Positions 25,158-37,500 of a DNA stretch of 64,000 bases are shown here, in pieces (the stretch's first letter is position 1; every line of letters begins with the position of its first letter). Position numbers and translations under genes: made by a program. Source of the DNA: Stereum hirsutum FP-91666 SS1 (lineage: Eukaryota; Basidiomycota; Agaricomycetes; Russulales; Stereaceae). The stretch spans positions 608,597-672,596 of the forward strand of contig NW_006763142.1 in NCBI RefSeq assembly GCF_000264905.1, read 5' to 3'. The notes under the pieces are model-generated. The model did not search any database and had not been told where the DNA came from. It saw nothing but the letters and a program-made list of their open reading frames with translations.

Positions 25158-28100
25158 TCAGTCATGCGATAAAAGGTCTTTCAAAATTGGACGCCCTCTA
25201 AGAAGGCCTTCGCTAACCGGGCCGGTTCTGATTTTCTTGACTGGGCCTCCAGAATCGTAATTCGAACGGCCACGCTTAGTAGGCGTTCCAGACGGTGATG
25301 AGGCGTGTAACAGATGTGCGTCCGGTGGCAGCTTCAGAATCCAGTCACGTTCTTGCATCAAGTCGAAGAATGAAGCTAGCAAAGGAGTACCCATCAAAGT
25401 GGTCCGAGAGCCGACGATGATGAGCTTCGAGCGCGCCCGAGTAAAAGCAACGTTCATGCGTCGCCAGTCTTTAATAAGTTCTCCCAGCTACAGAAGACCG
25501 GTGCCGCGTCAGTATGTGGGTACTTACGAGACATTGATCGAAGTAACTCACCTGTCCATCGTCGCTCGAGCGCACCATAGAAATAATGATACACTCCTTG
25601 TCTCGTCCTTGACTACGGTCCGCCGTCATGATCTCAAGATCGGTATACCCCTCCTGTTTGTGCAGAAGGTGGGAGAGCAACTTGATCTGTTGTCGGTAAG
25701 GGGTGATGACTGCTAGCTGGTCTTGTCGTACCCCGCACTGAACAAATGTATTGACGATCTGGTGGACGAGAGTGCCCTCGACTTCGTTCTGGACAAGGTC
25801 ACCAATGCGGGAGTCTCTGGCCGGAACGGCGTCTGTATCGACGAAAACGGCCTTGGTGCTAGAAGACGATATAATATTAATCAAGGCAAATTGGCAAGTA
25901 CCAAGGGAGCGCTGGCACGTACCTCTCGTCCATTAGCTTTTCCAGCCAACATCCCTTGTCATCACAGGAAGAGCCGAGTGAACTAGTGGGCGATGGCGAT
26001 GGCGAAGGCGATGAAGCAGTGGAGGACCGCAAGGACGTGGCGGGAGAACTTTTGTGCAGAGACGCCAGAGGCTTCCGGTCGGGCAAGACGAGGTTTTGTT
26101 GGGCGACTGCCATTGAACCACAGCTGAGCCTATTATTGTAGACGAGGCGGTTAGATAGCATCATGATGTCTTCATTCATGCGGTATTGCTCCGTCAGGTC
26201 TGCAACTGCCTTGGGGTGTGCTTCTGACAATCGACGGAAGAGGGACACATCCAGACCGCCTTTACGAGCTTCACGCGTGCGAACCTAGAGAATTAAGACA
26301 AGTGAGTAAAATGGAGACGGCTCAAAGACAAGTAAGACGCACGAGAGGAGGAAGTTGGTAGTGATCGCCAACCAGAATAAACTTCTCCGCAAAGCGAAGA
26401 GGGCCAAGGCATGTTGGAAGAGTAATCTGTGAGGCTTCGTCGACGATGCAATAATCGAAAGTACGGCGGGAGAATAACTCGCTACAAGGTAGCATGAGCT
26501 GATGAGCGATAGAATACAGATGGCGGGCTTACTGGTCGAGAGACAGAGCGGTAGTCGCCACAACAGGTGGTGTCATAAGTTGCTGCTCCAGTTGTTCGAT
26601 CGTCTCCGGCTGTTTCCTCGCCTCTAGAGAGAACTCGAATACCTCCGGGTGAATCTATAGCAGTTCAGGATTAGTCTAATATCTCGTCTCGTATGCCCAA
26701 GTTGAAGATGAACTCGCCTTATCTGGATTTCCCACCCTCAAGACTCCGAAGCTAGCCCCCTTCAACTTCCTCAAGGTCGTGTCCACAGCTGAGTGTGTAT
26801 AAGAGGTCAACAGAACGGTTTTACCCATCTCCGCCAATATTCTAATCAGCGCTGCTACCACGGTCGTCTTGCCTGTTCCCGGCATCCCGAGAATCAGAGC
26901 ATAATCCTGCGCACAAAGCGCCCTCTCGATAGCGTTGACTTGACTCTTGTTCATAGCCGAAAGTAAGAATCGACAGAGACGGTTTGCGTGAGTTTTTGCC
27001 AATAAAGGGGAGGTGTCAGCCGGATCGTCAAAACGCGGAGCTTCGAGGTCGACGATGAGTCTCAAACGCTCCGTATCACCACCAGCATAGAACAGTTGGG
27101 CGAGGTTCTCCCGTATACGTCCCATACCTCCACTGAGCTCGTCCTTGTCGATCCTGAATACCAGCTCCGTATTTCCCCCCTTTCCCCTCGCTTCCCGGAC
27201 AGAACGTCTTGTTCTCAGGCGCTCTTGGATGGTTGACGGCTTGATCTCATGGTCGACGCCGACAATGACTTCGTCCGGAGAGAGATCGAGAATAAAGCCA
27301 CGACTGAGGGAGATAAGGTCGGGTTCTATCGAGATGGCAACGGCGTCACCGATGCCGAGGTGTCCACTGAGTAAACTTTCGCCCGCGATGTCGTATAAGT
27401 TTGATGAAGCAGCTGAGCGGCAAAACGTATACGTGAACTGGTGAATACCTCGAGCTCTCCGGGTCCTTTCGGATTCAGACTTCGGGAGCGAGAAAGGTGA
27501 GGCTGCAGTCGGTGTGGGCTGTAGGACCATGTTGGCGAAACATCTGCCCTTTTGTTCGCGCTCTTGAGCGCCCATGGTCCACAATTCCTTGCGGAAGCGG
27601 ACCATGTCGTGCTCTTCGATGGAGATGAGACGTTCCCAGTCCTTGAAGAAGGATAACTGCGGTGGCGTAAGATGACCGGTCTTCATCTCGTATATGTCCG
27701 CGATTGGTGAAGTAGTGTCTTCGACGTTGTCTACGGCCTATAATTGTCAAATGGAAAGAGGGCAATTTCAACACATTTTGCCAAATAAAGCAGCAGAAAT
27801 AGTTGGACGGACGTACTTTCCGGTATAGCATGCAGGCATCCAGAGCAAAACATCTACCACATATCCTCTCATCGTCAATTGTCTCCGGAAGGAAATGCTC
27901 CTCGCTTTCCCTGACGTCCCCCTCAGGTCGAGAGCTATCGGCAATAGTAGTAGCATCGGTATCCTGTCGGGGCTTCTTCCGGAACCTCCGGACCATAGCC
28001 TCTGCTATGTTATTCCTGACCTGTACTAATGCCTTGATCTCTTTGGGCGCGGCCGGAACACTGATGACCTCCTCGCTCTGGGTATAGTACAACAGCCCTT

Positions 28101-30035
28101 CCTCGACAGGCGCGTTGTACCGCTCGCTCATCAGCAAAGTATAGAGCATTGTCTGGGCACGATGCTCCATCCCCGCCACGGCGCGGCCGGTCTTCAGTTC
28201 CAGAGGCAAAGGACGAGAAGGTGGCGAAGGACCACCGAATAAGGAGGGTATGGTGGGCATGCGAGAAGCTGGGTTATTGGTCGTGATAGTCCCTTGGACA
28301 GAAGCGTCGAGCTTGCCTTTCAGGCCGTAAGTGGGCGACCAGATATCTTCTTCGACGTCGTGAAGTCGCGAGAGCCCAAGGAAAGATATTTCACCGCGTT
28401 GAGCGCGTGTATTGGCCAAAATAGCTTCTGACTAGAAGTTAATCTTGTCAGTAATCATTTACAACTGAACAAAGACGACCCGAACTTTTGGCTTCTCACT
28501 CATGTACCTCTTCCCAAAAGTCTCAACCCCCTTCGCCCGTAACATAATATCTTTCCTCGCCGTTTGGACACCGACGCCAACCCGAAACAACTCTCCAAAG
28601 CTGTCTCCCAGGACCTCGTCCACTTGCTCACCAATCCACTTCGCGTCCCATCTATTATTGAGCAGACATTTTTGGAACACTTCGTGGAGAATGTTTCCAT
28701 AGACGAGGACTGGAGTGGCGGGAGAGGAGTTTCGTAACATCGACGAGAGAATAGGCCGGCGGATGCAATGCGGCGCGGAGGAGAGTGCGGTCGGCGTTAG
28801 CAATAAGTCCGGGTGGTGGATCAGAAGGGATGTCGAAGATGAAGTTAGATCGATTGACTCCGTGTCCGTAGATACGTTAACGTAGAAGGCCCCGATTATG
28901 TTGATTATGTCGCCTGGTGGAGATATTCTCTATGAGGCTTAGATACACTGGCTAGGGCACGAACTTACCAGATGTTATCTCGGTGTTCACCCAATCGTCG
29001 TGTAATCTTACAATTCGAGTTTCACCATTAGGATCTGTTTCGACACGTAACACCTGATCAAGGAGTATAAGCATAGGGATATTACATAACAAGAGATCAT
29101 TTCTCGATAGAATCCCTTGGCGGGACAGTTGCCTCCTTGTACCATTCTGCCAGAGCAGACTCCGGCGGACTGTCCGCACAAGTACCCACATATGGCGTGA
29201 ACGAGCGACAGAGAAGAGACACAACATCCGGACATTGATTCGGAACATGTCGAACGTGAGGTTTGACAGCAACTAAGAGCACATCTCGGGTCTCCTGTGT
29301 GTGCTACAGGTATGTAGGCCACACTCACAGAAAGATACTATGCCAGTAGAGCCACGTAGTAGGTTTCGCGGTGCATCAATGAGAGTTGGAGGGCTACGCG
29401 GGGTATACTGCCGCAAAACCAACTGTCTGTCGGGGGAGCGCATGCACCGATCTTGTGAGATCAACACCTACTTTACGAGCTTTGTGGCCATCCTGATGTT
29501 CTTCAATCGAAATGACAGTACACCGTGTACACGGCGGCCTATCAAAGATCGGCGGTTCTTCTGGTTTCGGCATTATTGGCTCCTGGAAATGGAGCATCGT
29601 AAGTAGGGTGCGATAGGAGCCTCAGCGTCCCCAAGATATGGAAACATCGTGCCGACAAACCTTCTGCTTTGATGTCTGAGGTTTTTGTGGCGTCGGAACG
29701 TAATCAGAAACAGCATCCCAATCCCAACCGGCGAGCTCTTCGTCTATATTGACATCGTCGGCGATATGAACAATCTCATTCTCCGAGTCTTTGACGTCCT
29801 TAAGAGGCGTTTTCAGAGCCTTCGCTCTCGAGGGCACCTTTTGTCGTTTAGGTTTTGTAGGCGTCCTAGGGATTTGGCGGTTGGGTGACGAGACAAGAGG
29901 TACTACATGGTCACTAGATGTTCGGGGTCGGACAGGAGATTTGGGGAAAGTGGGATGTTGAGTTGCATCAAGGGTCGTGAAGAGGTCATTCATAAACGCA
30001 TCTTCTTCTTGGATGGAGTGTTTCGTTGGCGGCAT
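25158..30035 (-). CDS. DNA2: DNA replication nuclease-helicase Dna2
   Basis: Dna2 trims long Okazaki flaps and resects DNA ends, acting in the nucleus. Eleven exons: 30035-29661, 29582-29472, 29053-28969, 28913-28486, 28431-27817, 27737-26718, 26654-26533, 26481-26343, 26284-25923, 25858-25552, 25487-25158; 1297 residues. The N-terminus is basic and disordered. The RecB-like nuclease shows the first iron-sulfur Cys (APHCIRRP), [23 protein letters not shown] and [12 protein letters not shown], then [15 protein letters not shown] with the other three cysteines. The SF1 helicase has GMPGTGKTT (Walker A), VDEASQ (Walker B), [36 protein letters not shown] and [11 protein letters not shown]. All catalytic landmarks are intact, and the length suits the family. 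The intron at 26655-26717 uses a GC donor (AAG/GCGAGT). An ACGCGT element lies 65 bp upstream. Confidence 0.97.
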
Positions 30036-30099
30036 TTGTTCGAGACCAGAATGAGAAGATAATAGAGGAAAAGCAGAGTTCAAACGACCATCCCAAGTT

Positions 30100-30105
30100 A
30101 CGCGT
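30100..30105. promoter_or_regulatory. MCB-like ACGCGT element upstream of DNA2
   Basis: A perfect ACGCGT, the binding site of MBF/DSC1-type G1/S factors in fungi, sits 65 bp upstream of the DNA2 start codon. A further ACGCG core in the opposite orientation is at 30123-30127. The regulatory role is inferred. Confidence 0.5.
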
Positions 30106-30903
30106 CGAGCTGAGATCGCCGTCGCGTCACGGCGCGGTTGTGGCTTATGTTCAATCTCCGCTCAAATTATATACTGCACGTGGAGGCGTGTATACATGTG
30201 GCGGTGGCGTGAGCGGAGAGTCTTCACTTGCTGAGGCTTCCATCTTGAGATTCATGGACCTTGCCTTTGAGCCAGCGTGTTACTTCCACCCTCACTTTTG
30301 GTGAAGGCTGTCATGTGTTCAACATCGTTTTATTCAACACATGTCGGGGCTGGGAGTCTTATGGTACGAGCCTCCATTATGCTGTTCGGTTCAACCCCTT
30401 GGAACCCGAGCTGAGAAAAGATTACCACAGTCGCTCTTGCAATTGAGAACCATGCTGATTGCATTCTATTTCTGCAAGCTTTCTGAACGTCAGTGCATTC
30501 GCGTCCGGCTAATACGATCGGCCCTTGCGAGTCTGTGAACCTTTTGAGCTCCGATACCTTGCAAGGGTCGTGTGCCAATGGCCACACTGGGCGATACTCC
30601 CTCCGAAAAGTGACATGATTGCCATTCTCAGCAGGAGACCCGCCAGGACCAACCACAGAATGTAAAGAAATACAACTTCTTGTCGCACGGTTGCTCCCCG
30701 GCGATGTTTACTTCGGATGTGAAGATCGGAAATAGAGCGGCGACAAGGCGACGATTCATTGATATCCCAAAATATTGCGGAGGGACTTTTTAGGTTGCTG
30801 TTCGCGTTCTTCTGTTGTCTTCCTCTCCACGGGGCCCTCACTTTCGTTCATTCCGTCGTGTTGCTGGCTTTGCTCTGTGCGTAGTACGAAGGTTGGATCC
30901 AAG
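30106..30903. other. Intergenic between divergent DNA2 and the DUF6534 gene
   Basis: About 0.8 kb with no recognisable coding sequence. It acts as the shared upstream region of two divergent genes. Confidence 0.5.
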
Positions 30904-33045
30904 ATGGCTACACCACAAGCACTATCATGGGATAATAAACTCGGAGCGCTACTGATCGGTGGCTTGGCCAGTGGACTGTGAGTGGGACTCTTAAACACAG
31001 GCGTGCTTGCATCTGATTATGGAACCTCTCCGTGCAGACTGTACGGGATCACTTGCACGCAGACCTATATGTACTTCGAAAAGTCATTCCGAGATCGACG
31101 TTCGTTGAAGCTGTTTGTACGTCACTCGTCTAAAATCATTCAAGTCCAAGTGTCCAGCGTATGGCCATCGTTTAGTTGACTCAACGTCCAGGTAGCCGGC
31201 CTGTGGTGCGTCGTTCGTATATCATCGCCGACAAACCGATGCAAGCTCACGCTAGCGGGCCCCAGGATGTTAGACACATTCGACTTTGTCTTGAACGGTC
31301 ACCTGTTGTACCATTATCTTGTGACGAATTATACAAACCCGGCTGCTCTCGCTGAGAAGCCCGTTTGGTGAGTGCATCGTCGCATTTGCACATGGTATTG
31401 AGGTGGTCTGAACGTATGATATAGGAGTTTGCTGGCCCATGTTCTCATCACAGTAAGGCACCACCCACTCTCACTCGAAATTGGATGTTAAGTTAGATCA
31501 GTCTGTAACAGATTTCCTCGTCCGCAGCATGTTTGCTCTACGCGTTTGGCGATGTACGCGCATGCCCCCTTGATCACTCCTTCGGTATCTGACTGGTACT
31601 TCCAGTGAGCAATCAAAACATCATACTCACGACAGGGATTGTAAGTCAGGTCATCTCGGTATCTTTTTCTGATACTGAATGGTGTTGATTGTCTTAGGTT
31701 ATCACGTCGCTACTGGATCTTGGTACGCGCGCCCACCTTTGGATCAATATGATGTCCCGCTGTTGTTGATGTCCTAATATGTCGGACGTTTGAAGTGGTC
31801 GGAATAAGTAAGACTGCTGCTTCGCCTCATTAGCCATGGTCGAAACTCATCCAGTCATACAGTTGTATCTGCAGAAGGGTCGGTGTCCTCTGGCCACTCT
31901 CTTCTACCTCTCTGAATTGAATGTTTTTGGTAGCTTTTCTTTAGCTTCTATGGAGGACCTCGGCAAGCTTTCTGTAAGCACACCTTTCTTCATGTCGCGC
32001 ATGCGCTCTCACAGATGAGTTATTGGGCCTTATCAGGATCTGTTCTACATCAACTTTGCCGCTGGGGCGGGCTCCGACGTCTTTGTCGCTTTTGTGCTGA
32101 CCTATTTCCTGGCCAAGACAAGAACGGGTGGCTCTAATACGTATGTTCCTTCATCATTCATCGCTTGGAACCCAAGCAGACAAGACTCATATTGCTTCTG
32201 GAGGCGTACGGATTCGATTGTGGACGTACTGATTTTGTATACTATCAATACCGGTGAGCAAGTCTTCTCCGCTTTTGATAACATAACAACTCACGTTCTT
32301 GTCAGGTCTGCTCACTGCGTAGGTCGTCACGGCTATTCTATGGATACGTATTCATCGAGATTGTCTACCTTCTCGTAGCATCGATGCTATGCTGGGTATG
32401 ATGCTGGTACGTGACTCATCAATTTTCTATCGAAAATGGTGAGGCTAATATTATGACTACCCTGCCTAACGCAGTACATCGTTATGCCCAATAATTTCAT
32501 TTTCATTGCATTTTACCTGCAACTGAGTAAACGTGCGCTACCACCCCTCAATCATGTTTTAACATTCACTCAATTCTATGATGGAACTTTTCAGTCTATG
32601 TGAACGCATACCTCGCCACGTAAGTTCTCCATTCCTTCTGTCGGTCTTCCTTGCATAGTCTCCTGATGATCACACAACCGGTACTCGTGTCTTCAGCCTC
32701 AACAACCGCGAGACTCTTCGCTCGAAAGTCAGCGGGGAGTCCTACTACAATCCAACCATCCCCACTGGCGGCGCACATGAAACCCACCATTCCCTGCCTC
32801 TCTCACCCATAAACGCGCGCACGCCTCATCAGGGCAATCCATTCCGTGAAACGCATGTCGTGTCCGCAAGGATAAGGCAAGGAAGCGATGCGTCGCGAAG
32901 CTCTGGGAGGAAGGTGTGTTTAATTTTGTTCATAGCCTAGTCAATTTGACTGAACTGTGACCGTCAGAGCTTTGAACCGATTGTGTTTACGAGAGAGGGC
33001 AGGACGATGGCAGATGATGAGGATAAGTATGGTCTGGATCCTTGA
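30904..33045 (+). pseudogene. DUF6534 multi-pass membrane protein with an in-frame stop
   Basis: A member of the agaricomycete DUF6534 family of seven-helix-like membrane proteins of unknown role. Exons: 30904-30977, 31038-31116, 31192-31205, 31266-31367, 31425-31452, 31502-31553, 31606-31640, 31698-31722, 31945-31973, 32037-32140, 32204-32253, 32306-32406, 32475-32526, 32595-32619, 32697-32913, 32968-33045, together 355 codons. Family landmarks are LLYGITCTQTYMYFE, MLDTFDFVLNGHLLYHYLV, TDFLVRSMFALRVWR, SMEDLGKLS and TDSIVDVLILYTINTGLLTA. Codon 203 is TAG (32320-32322), directly after GLLTA; the frame then continues normally with VVTAILWIRIHRD and PNNFIFIAFYLQL. Every other splice site is intact, so the lesion is recent, or is a sequence error. 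A very short extra exon near 31793-31804 is possible. The C-terminal tail is polar. Confidence 0.8.
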
Positions 33046-33639
33046 AACTGCTCGAAGGCGGAGAAAGTCCTGTACGGCGTCCATGGAGTGTGTTCTGCTG
33101 TTTTCTTTGGTGCTCTGTAGTCCTACAACTCAAATATGTTTGACGGTACTTGTCCTAGTCGCTATCGAAAGTACTCGAGTACTTACAGTACCTTACAATA
33201 CTCCAATGCGGTAAGGAACTGTACAGAAAAAAATCTTACGCCACGCATGCAGCTTTCGAAAAAGCTTGGGACGGCAAGAGGTTGTGTGTGGTTTGAGCCG
33301 AGGTTGCGCCACACGGTTTACTCAGCCTTAAGCCGGAAATCGTAGTATGCTTCAATTGCTTTGTGCTGAACTCTAGTAGTCAACAACATAGTGTGTAGCC
33401 TTCGTCACGCCACCCGGGCGCTTACTAGTGCCCTGCCATCTGATTACTGTACGATTTGCTTTCTTCCACCACCACCACCACCACCGCCGCCTTCACATCC
33501 TGCTTCTACAACTTTGGCTGGCCGTTGTTCGCACGAGTCATTAACGATCCCAATCGACCTACTTGAGTAGCTCAGAAACAGTGAGATAATTGTGAATGGT
33601 CTGACAACATGTGAAAGCTAACGCGGTAAATGAAGAACG
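33046..33639. other. Intergenic with CCA/CCG trinucleotide run
   Basis: No gene seen. A (CCA)n(CCG)n run lies at 33466-33491, possibly within the 5' leader region of the next gene. Confidence 0.5.
33466..33491. repeat. CCA/CCG trinucleotide microsatellite
   Basis: About six CCA units followed by CCG units in non-coding sequence, roughly 150 bp upstream of the ULA1 start. Confidence 0.8.
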
Positions 33640-35563
33640 ATGGCCCCAGGCGAGTCTCAAGACATAGAGACGGCCACCACGAACGTGCAGTGCGTAGTAA
33701 CGCCCCAGATAACCGTTAAACTCTCATGTTGAATATTTCTTAGGGCGCAGCCAGACAACAAGACGCGTCGATACGACCGTCAACTTCGGTGAGCGCGCCT
33801 TGTGGCCGTGTCTTTACGCCACACATTCTCATCCCTCGAAAGTCTATGGGCTGCAACCGGTCAGGCTGCCCTCGAATCATCACGCATCCTCGTTCTCTCT
33901 GCATCCGCCACTTCAACATCCATACTCAAGAACCTTGTTCTACCCGGTATCGGCCACTTCACCATCCTTGACCACCAGACCGTCACCCCGGAAGACGCAG
34001 GCAATAACTTCTTCCTCGAAGGCCATGACAGTGTCGGCAAGTCACGGGCAGAGGAAGCTGTGCGGTTGCTGGGCGAGTTGAACGATGGTGTGGAGGGGGA
34101 GGCTAATACCGCGGATTTCGAGGAGTTGCTGAAGAAAGACCCGGACTACTTCACGTCGTTCTCGTTGATCATCGCGCACAACATTCGGAGGGACTTGCTA
34201 GAGGACTTGTCGAAGTTATTGTGGTCGAGTCAGGCACACCCATCGTTGATCGTGGTGAGGACGGCTGGATTCTTGACTGAGTTCTACATCCAGTACCATG
34301 AGCATGACGGTGCGTGTTTCTCGCATCCTTGGACACGGACGTACGAACTAACGTTCCTAAAATTCAGTGATCGAGAGCCACTCAGAAACAACGCCATCGC
34401 TTCGTATAGACAAACCTTTCCCTGCACTACTGGAGCACGCGACATCCATTGATTTTGACAATATGGATCCGACTGAGCACGGTCACATCCCCTACGTCAT
34501 TATTCTCGTCCACGCAATGGACAAGTGGAAGAAGGTGGTGAGCTCTAATTCACTTATCAGCTTACGTCTCCGCGATATTTATCAATGGGCCCTACAGCAC
34601 GACGGCAAGCCGCCACAGACATACGAAGAGAAGAAAGCGTTCAAACAGTCCATCCTCGCGATGAAGGTCAAATCGGACGAAGAAAACTTCGACGAAGCAG
34701 AGGCTCAGGCCTACCGCGCCTGGACGTCCACCGGTGTGCCCTCCGAGATCCAGTCCATCCTCACCTCCCCCAAGCTCAATCTCGACAACCTCACCCCGTC
34801 TTCCCCAATCTTTTATCACCTCCTCTCTGCGCTCAAACAATTCGCCGCCCAGCCACCCCATGTACTTCCGCTGTCCAGCACACTCCCGGACATGAAATCT
34901 GACACAGAGAACTACGTGCATCTGCAGCGATTGTACAAGGCGCGTGCAGAGCATGAAAGGGGTGTGCTCAGGGGCTTGGTGCAGATCCCGGTCGAGGATG
35001 AGTTGGTGGATGTATTCGTAAAGAATGCTCACGGGCTGAGGGTTCTGCACGGGAGACGGTGGGGAGAATTTGATAGCGACCGGGAGGCAATCGGTACGTC
35101 AGCATCCCGCAGTTGTTCGGTATCACGCTTTACTAATGCTTCCAGCCATCTAGCCAACGCGCTCTCGACGTATCCTAAAGAGACCGTCACCCACCTCGCT
35201 TTCTACGCTCTCGACACCCTTAAAGCCCTTCACCCCGACGCTCCACCGACCGCTGCAATGCTCCAGGAGCAGATCAAAGACATCGTCGGTCCCCAGGTCT
35301 CATTACCGGAAGACGAGCTCGGCAATGCTCTTGGCGAACTGTCAGTGGTCTTCTCCTTCCTTTCGGTATAATCCTGTTTAATCGATTTTGTTTGGTTTAC
35401 TAGCGCTCGAACCCCCACCGCAGACGTCCCGAACACCGCGGCCTTCGTGGGTGGTCTTGTCGCTCAGGAGGCTATCAAGATGATCACAAAACAATATGTG
35501 CCGATTAATGGGTACTGTGTTGCGGACTTGGTCGACTCATGGACGGGCGTTGTGGGTCCTTGA
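33640..35563 (+). CDS. ULA1: NEDD8-activating enzyme E1 regulatory subunit (Ula1/APPBP1)
   Basis: With Uba3 this subunit forms the E1 that activates NEDD8/Rub1 for cullin modification. Seven exons: 33640-33689, 33744-33788, 33843-34309, 34368-34534, 34598-35093, 35154-35340, 35404-35563; 523 residues, normal for the family. The N-terminus has RRYDRQLRLWAATGQAALE, then a Rossmann strand (RILVLSA) and VLPGIGHFTILDH. The LLKKDPDYFTSFSLII segment and the C-terminal AFVGGLVAQEAIKMITKQ with VADLVDSWTG also fit. As expected for the regulatory half, no catalytic Cys motif is seen. The intron at 34535-34597 is 63 nt with no stop, so unspliced mRNA would keep the frame and insert 21 residues; family fit (KWKK joined to HDGKPPQTY) supports splicing. 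The last acceptor choice at 35153 avoids a stop. Confidence 0.95.
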
Positions 35564-35977
35564 GCACGCTTCACCTGAGCACGACCGGCTTCAGAAGCAT
35601 GAAGTCTTGGGCTCGCCATTGAAGCACGTGGAGTATTAGAGGAATGTGCAGTTGTGCATGTATATTATCATGAGCGGTTGTCGTGAACAATGTTTTCTTG
35701 CTGCTCCTCATAGTTTAGTCGCATGAGTCGCTTGCGTGGCGTAAAGATGTGCAGTTGCCCAATCTAAGTCTTTTCTGATCCATTCGGCAATGTTGTGCTT
35801 ACCGACATCGCTTTGCCTCGTGACGATATTTACCCCTATGTGCGTCTATTTGCTCCATCGATCGTCTATATGACGGTGGCGCAGTTCTCAGGCTCATTCT
35901 TCAGCGCGTTCACACCTTGCACCGGGTGAGTACTGCATCACCATCCCCTCATTACTATCTGACCGCGAAATCTAGCC
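35564..35977. other. Intergenic between ULA1 and the first BTB gene
   Basis: About 0.4 kb, same-strand spacing. No element recognised. Confidence 0.5.
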
Positions 35978-36999
35978 ATGGACAACATTGATACCTTCCA
36001 TGATCCGTCACAGTCACTAGCGCCCGAAATCAGGGATGCACCACAACCATTCGATGACACAAACGCCGACATCATCCTCCGCACGGGCGATCTCGTCGAT
36101 TTTCGAGTCTATAAAACCATTCTCTCCATCGCCTCCCCCTTCTTCCAGGCCATGTTTTCTCTGCCTCAGCGCCCCGAAGCCGACGAAATCCAAGATGACG
36201 AAACTAGACACGGACTACGCGTCGTCCCTGTGCCAGAGGATTCATCTACGCTCACCATCATCCTTCTCGCATGTTACCCCCGATCCATGGGGAGAATCAC
36301 CGACCTGAAGATTCTTCAGTCCTCTTTACAGGCTGCACACAAATACGAAATGCCTATCTTCGATGACATCGATGAAGCCATGATCGCAGATGCCGTCAAA
36401 GTCAATCCTCTTGCTGTGTATGCCACAGCCTGCCGTCTTCACATGCAGAACATCGCGGACATCGCAGCTCGAGCCACCTTAAAGCAGTCCTCAAGCGTCA
36501 ATAGACGCACGGACGAGCTTCACGGTATCACAGGCATGCAATACTATAATTTACAGCAGTATCACCGTGATTGCGGAGCCGCTTCCGCTGAAGCCTGCTC
36601 TCGAACTGATTGGTTTTCTTATCTCACCAACACCGTGAGGAACGATTTGTCTTCCAGCCACTGCTTTTACTGCTGGAATACTGCGCTCGGTGGCCAGTGG
36701 TACGCACCCTCGTGGTTATGGGAATACCTTACCAGCGTGCGAAGCGCTGTATCAGTGGAACCGTGTGGAGACGCCGCTCTCGAGCCATCAAGGCTGTCCA
36801 TCCCAGTGACCGCACCGTGCGCGCACAGTGGACACCCACGCTCGATATCTGGGCTGGTCCTCTTCTCGCGCGCACTTGCAAACGAGATTGATCGAGTGAC
36901 CCGCGAGGTGCCGTTCTGCGTTCTTCATTCCTTCATCCCCACAGTGCACCACAAAGTACTGACTGGTCCTATCAACAGGTGCCTACTCCTCGGGTCTGA
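35978..36999 (+). CDS. BTB/POZ-domain protein 1 of the cluster
   Basis: BTB domains dimerise and commonly act as cullin-3 adaptors; the substrate here is unknown. The ATG at 35978 begins MDNIDTFHDPS. The BTB core shows PFDDTNADIILRTGDLVDFR, then VYKTILSIASPFFQAMFSLP, and a later AAHKYEMPIF helix. After the BTB a helical C-terminal part carries CFYC and a degenerate second Cys pair. The continuous frame runs to 37021, but comparison with the four paralogues predicts exon 1 at 35978-36907, an intron 36908-36978 and a terminal exon 36979-36999 coding VPTPRV; 316 residues, close to the others (326-337). The donor GTGCCG is weak, so the unspliced 347-residue form remains possible. Confidence 0.85.
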
Positions 37000-37389
37000 A
37001 CTTGTTTGTAACTTGCGGTGACATTCACGCCGCTGTCGAGATTTTTTTTCTCTTCTCTGGGGCACGTAAGGCTGTATGACCAGGTCACTGTATGTCTCAC
37101 CATGTACAAGCTTTTCCTGCGGGAATTTTTCCTGATTTCGTAATTCATTCGTTCGACTGAATCATTTCATTGTACCGACCGTAAGGACGAAAACTCAGTT
37201 GTTCTCTTGCGCCACACACATGCTCCCACACTGTGAGACTAACAACGTATCCAAATGGCATGTTCAACAGCGACCAGCATCATACAATAACACTGGCATA
37301 GTAGGAGCACTAGCATGCGAAACACCCCTGGAGTTTTCTTGACGGAGATGACGAGACTCGGATGTAACGGGCAGGATGGCATTAAGAAC
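37000..37389. other. Intergenic
   Basis: No gene seen between BTB gene 1 and the BTB remnant. Confidence 0.5.
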
Positions 37390-37500
37390 TCACAAATTGA
37401 CGTGATCGCTGGGGAGAAGGACGGTGTCTGTGGTCTCGTTATCGAAAGACTTCGGCGAGTCGGTAACCTCGACCGATTTCTTTGATCTTACGTCGGACGA
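37390..37500 (-). pseudogene. Truncated BTB-gene remnant
   Basis: A minus-strand frame reads SPKSFDNETTDTVLLPSDHVN. It matches position by position the start of the BTB core in the neighbours (for example PQPFDDTNADIILRTGDLVD). It ends at a GTGAGT that could once have been a donor. The rest of the domain (the VYKxxLSxASPFF helix and beyond) was not found in the next few hundred bases on that strand. This is best read as a decayed partial duplicate. Confidence 0.55.

Noticed and set aside
34367..35371. Continuous 334-codon frame in ULA1
   Set aside because: It reads through three introns; family alignment requires splicing at 34534/34598, 35093/35154 and 35340/35404.
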